From contig JAFVGZ010000028.1 of NCBI GenBank assembly GCA_017478025.1, forward strand, positions 1 through 64,000: DNA of 64,000 nt. Reading direction: 5' to 3'. The DNA is from Prevotella sp. Lineage in GTDB: Bacteria > Bacteroidota > Bacteroidia > Bacteroidales > Bacteroidaceae. A model generated the notes under the pieces. The model ran no database searches. It had not been told where the DNA came from and was given only the letters and a program-made list of their open reading frames with translations. The position numbers were made by a program, and so were the translations under genes. This document shows positions 62,164 through 64,000 of the stretch, piece by piece; the stretch's first letter is position 1; each line of letters begins with the position of its first letter.

Positions 62164-63596
62164 AATCTATCATAAACATATTCTATATCCGCTATGGTGA
62201 GCGGCGCGGTATGCTTGCGGCGTGTTTGATGTTCGTCATGCTCAATGTCCTGAACGTGGCGCGCCATTGGAATAACCTCACCGTGGTGGGCCTGAAATAC
62301 CATGATTTCATCAAGGGCTGGCACCTCTCGGGCTTCGATCCCATCACCTACGGAGTCATCAGCGACTGGACTATAGGATATAACATCTACCGTCATCCGC
62401 TGCTGCCATATTATATGTGGCCTCTGAGCATGCTCAACAAAGGGCTGAAGGCGGTGACCGGCATGGACTGGGCAATCGTACTGACTGCTATGCTGCTTGT
62501 ATTCTGCGCCACATACGCCTTTCTCTTCCTGTGGCGCATACACAAGGATGTGATAGGTGTGACCAGCAGAGAGGGCTATCTGCTCACTGTGCTCACATTC
62601 TCAATGGCATACGTGATGCTCGCCACGATGGTGCCTGACCACTTCGTGATGTCCCTGTTCTGGTTGACGCTGACGCTGTATATCTGTGGTCTGAAGCTGA
62701 AAAGAGGCAGCGCCCTGAATATGTGGCAGACTATAGTGCTGTTCTTTATGACTGCCGGCGTGTCGCTCAACAATGGGCTGAAGGTCTTTCTGGCAGCCTT
62801 GGTGACCCGCAAATACAGGTTCTTTGAGTGGCGTTTTCTGCTGTTTGCCGTTGTGTTGCCTTCAGCATTGATATGGGGTAGTGCGCGGCTGACGTACAAA
62901 GAGATGGTATGGCCAAAGGAGATGGCACGCAAGGCAAAGTCCGAACAGGTGCGCAAGACCAAGGCCGAGAAGCTCAGGGCAACTGTGGCTGACACGATAA
63001 AGTCCCATGACAGCGTGTCGATAGAGAAGGCATTCCAGGCAGCAGTGAAGAAACAGAAGGAGAAAGAGCAGCGCCGCAGACAGATGAGTGCCGTGGTGAG
63101 ACACACGGGAAAGCCCATCGCCAAGGGTGAGTTCATGCGCTGGACCGATGCTACGACATCGCGAATGGATGTGGCAGTGGAGAGTCTCTTCGGTGAGGGT
63201 ATCATGATACACGAGAAGTATCTGTTAGGCGACGTGTTGGTAAACCGCCCTGTCATAGTGCATTACCGCAACTGGGGCAACTACATCGTGGAGGCGTTGC
63301 TGTTCACCTTATTTATAATAGGACTCTGGTGTGGGCGCAAGAAGCAGTTCCTTTGGACCGCAATGTCGTTCCTGATGCTGGACCTGCTGCTTCACATGGT
63401 GCTGGGATTTGGCATCAATGAGATGTTCATCATGTCGGCTCACTATCTCTTTGTATTGCCGATAGCAATGGCGTACCTGCTCAAGGCGCTGCCCAAACTG
63501 CATCGACGGCGCCTGGTGATGCTACTCGCACCAGTGACGCTATACCTCATAGCGTGGAATGTCACGCTGATTGTGGAGTACCTTTACTGGGATTAA
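62157..63596 (+). CDS. Multi-pass membrane protein (DUF6080-like)
   Basis: A 479-residue protein with about ten membrane spans, resembling the Bacteroidales DUF6080 group (recognition by overall pattern, moderate certainty). Conserved-looking residues include GWHLSGFDPITYGVISDW and IYRHPLLPYYMWPLS in the first periplasmic loop. A charged cytosolic loop at about 255-320 is rich in Lys, Arg and Gln. The pattern of a mannosyltransferase-like GT-C enzyme cannot be excluded. It overlaps the glycosyltransferase by 7 nt and has a paralogue directly downstream. Confidence 0.82.
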   Translation: MLKSIINIFYIRYGERRGMLAACLMFVMLNVLNVARHWNNLTVVGLKYHDFIKGWHLSGFDPITYGVISDWTIGYNIYRHPLLPYYMWPLSMLNKGLKAVTGMDWAIVLTAMLLVFCATYAFLFLWRIHKDVIGVTSREGYLLTVLTFSMAYVMLATMVPDHFVMSLFWLTLTLYICGLKLKRGSALNMWQTIVLFFMTAGVSLNNGLKVFLAALVTRKYRFFEWRFLLFAVVLPSALIWGSARLTYKEMVWPKEMARKAKSEQVRKTKAEKLRATVADTIKSHDSVSIEKAFQAAVKKQKEKEQRRRQMSAVVRHTGKPIAKGEFMRWTDATTSRMDVAVESLFGEGIMIHEKYLLGDVLVNRPVIVHYRNWGNYIVEALLFTLFIIGLWCGRKKQFLWTAMSFLMLDLLLHMVLGFGINEMFIMSAHYLFVLPIAMAYLLKALPKLHRRRLVMLLAPVTLYLIAWNVTLIVEYLYWD

Positions 63597-63644
63597 TGGA
63601 TGAGGGTTGATGGATGAGGGTTGATGAATTAGAGTATTTACATC

Positions 63645-64000
63645 ATGAGAAATATTAACAGAAGTAAAAAAATAGAGACTCTGACGGTGTTGCTGATGGG
63701 CTTGTTGCTCTTCGGGGGCCTTAATGTGCTGATGGTTCTGACTGCTCCTGCGGCATGGACAGACACTCATTTCGGTGCTTGGACGGCTTTTCATAAAGGT
63801 TTTCACTGGTCGGGGTTTGACCAGTGCACCTATATCGTGACGACTCAGTGGCGTCCCATGTATGTGCATTTGCGTCATCCTATACTGGCATACATGCTGT
63901 GGCCGCTGTCTGGGTTGAATGATTGGCTGACGGAAGTGACGGGCGTGAACTGTACTATATACATTCTCGGCGTGGTTTGGACTTGCCTGAGCATGCTGGC
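63645..64000 (+). CDS. Paralogue of the preceding membrane protein, cut by the window edge
   Basis: The ATG at 63645 opens MRNINRSKKIETLTVLLMGL and stays open to the window end (118 full codons). It repeats the layout of the gene before it: FHKGFHWSGFDQCTYIVTTQ against IKGWHLSGFDPITYGVISDW, and LRHPILAYMLWPLSGLNDWL against YRHPLLPYYMWPLSMLNKGL. It is a tandem duplicate of the same family; the C-terminus is outside the window. A short GATGAGGGTT repeat (63599-63622) lies between the two. Confidence 0.85.
   Translation, partial: MRNINRSKKIETLTVLLMGLLLFGGLNVLMVLTAPAAWTDTHFGAWTAFHKGFHWSGFDQCTYIVTTQWRPMYVHLRHPILAYMLWPLSGLNDWLTEVTGVNCTIYILGVVWTCLSML

Overview
The window looks like a chromosomal segment of a Prevotella-type member of the Bacteroidales. 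The evidence is the Bacteroidetes promoter form TTTG-(19 to 21 nt)-TAnnTTTG found repeatedly upstream of genes, A/T-rich translation starts with few Shine-Dalgarno sites, an exbB-exbD-exbD-tonB-phosphate-binding-TPR gene set, a PorW/SprE-like lipoprotein, a C10 (streptopain-like) protease and BspA-type leucine-rich repeats.

Layout. 1-500 is a non-coding stretch with paired hairpins, a promoter and a leader. 505-15443 is the S10-spc-alpha ribosomal protein cluster, with secY, map, infA and rpoA; it starts at rplC (no rpsJ is visible) and has a second promoter before rpsM. 15554-21074 holds a hemolysin III-type membrane protein, a C10 protease followed by an unannotated 57-codon ORF, and a cdd-gluQ pair. 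21692-26554 holds a stand-alone AraC-type DNA-binding protein, a 1176-residue surface lipoprotein with a coiled-coil front, and a small lipoprotein. 26701-33579 holds tRNA-Pro(GGG), aroA, the PorW/SprE-like lipoprotein, trxA and a HAD phosphatase. 33637-39181 is the TonB-ExbBD energy-transducing operon with its periplasmic partners. 39478-46687 holds an aminotransferase, an LptF/LptG permease, a small basic protein, a stand-alone AICAR transformylase, a four-helix-bundle protein and a ribonucleotide-reductase-tail-like protein, the last group separated by repeated elements. 47931-60552 holds two secreted proteins, one of 3241 residues built from about 300-residue modules and one with Ig-like and leucine-rich repeats. 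60718 to the end holds a glycosyltransferase and two paralogous multi-pass membrane proteins, the last one cut by the window edge.

How the parts fit. The TonB operon, the PorW/SprE-like protein and the LptF/LptG permease are envelope machinery. The C10 protease, the giant protein and the BspA-like protein are exported and share a short C-terminal motif that may be a sorting or anchoring tail. The two biggest surface genes use a narrow set of codons, as expected for abundant products.

The least explained signal is the repeats. A composite element (a 9-bp TCCGG-phased array followed by a CCCTCCCC/GGGGAGGG hairpin) fills the gaps between genes from 43.4 to 46.2 kb. The same composite lies in frame inside the conserved gene gluQ, and 9-bp TCCGG arrays alone lie in frame in a glycosyltransferase and in the PorW/SprE-like gene. 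Three arrays with 22-bp period share one architecture but not one sequence.
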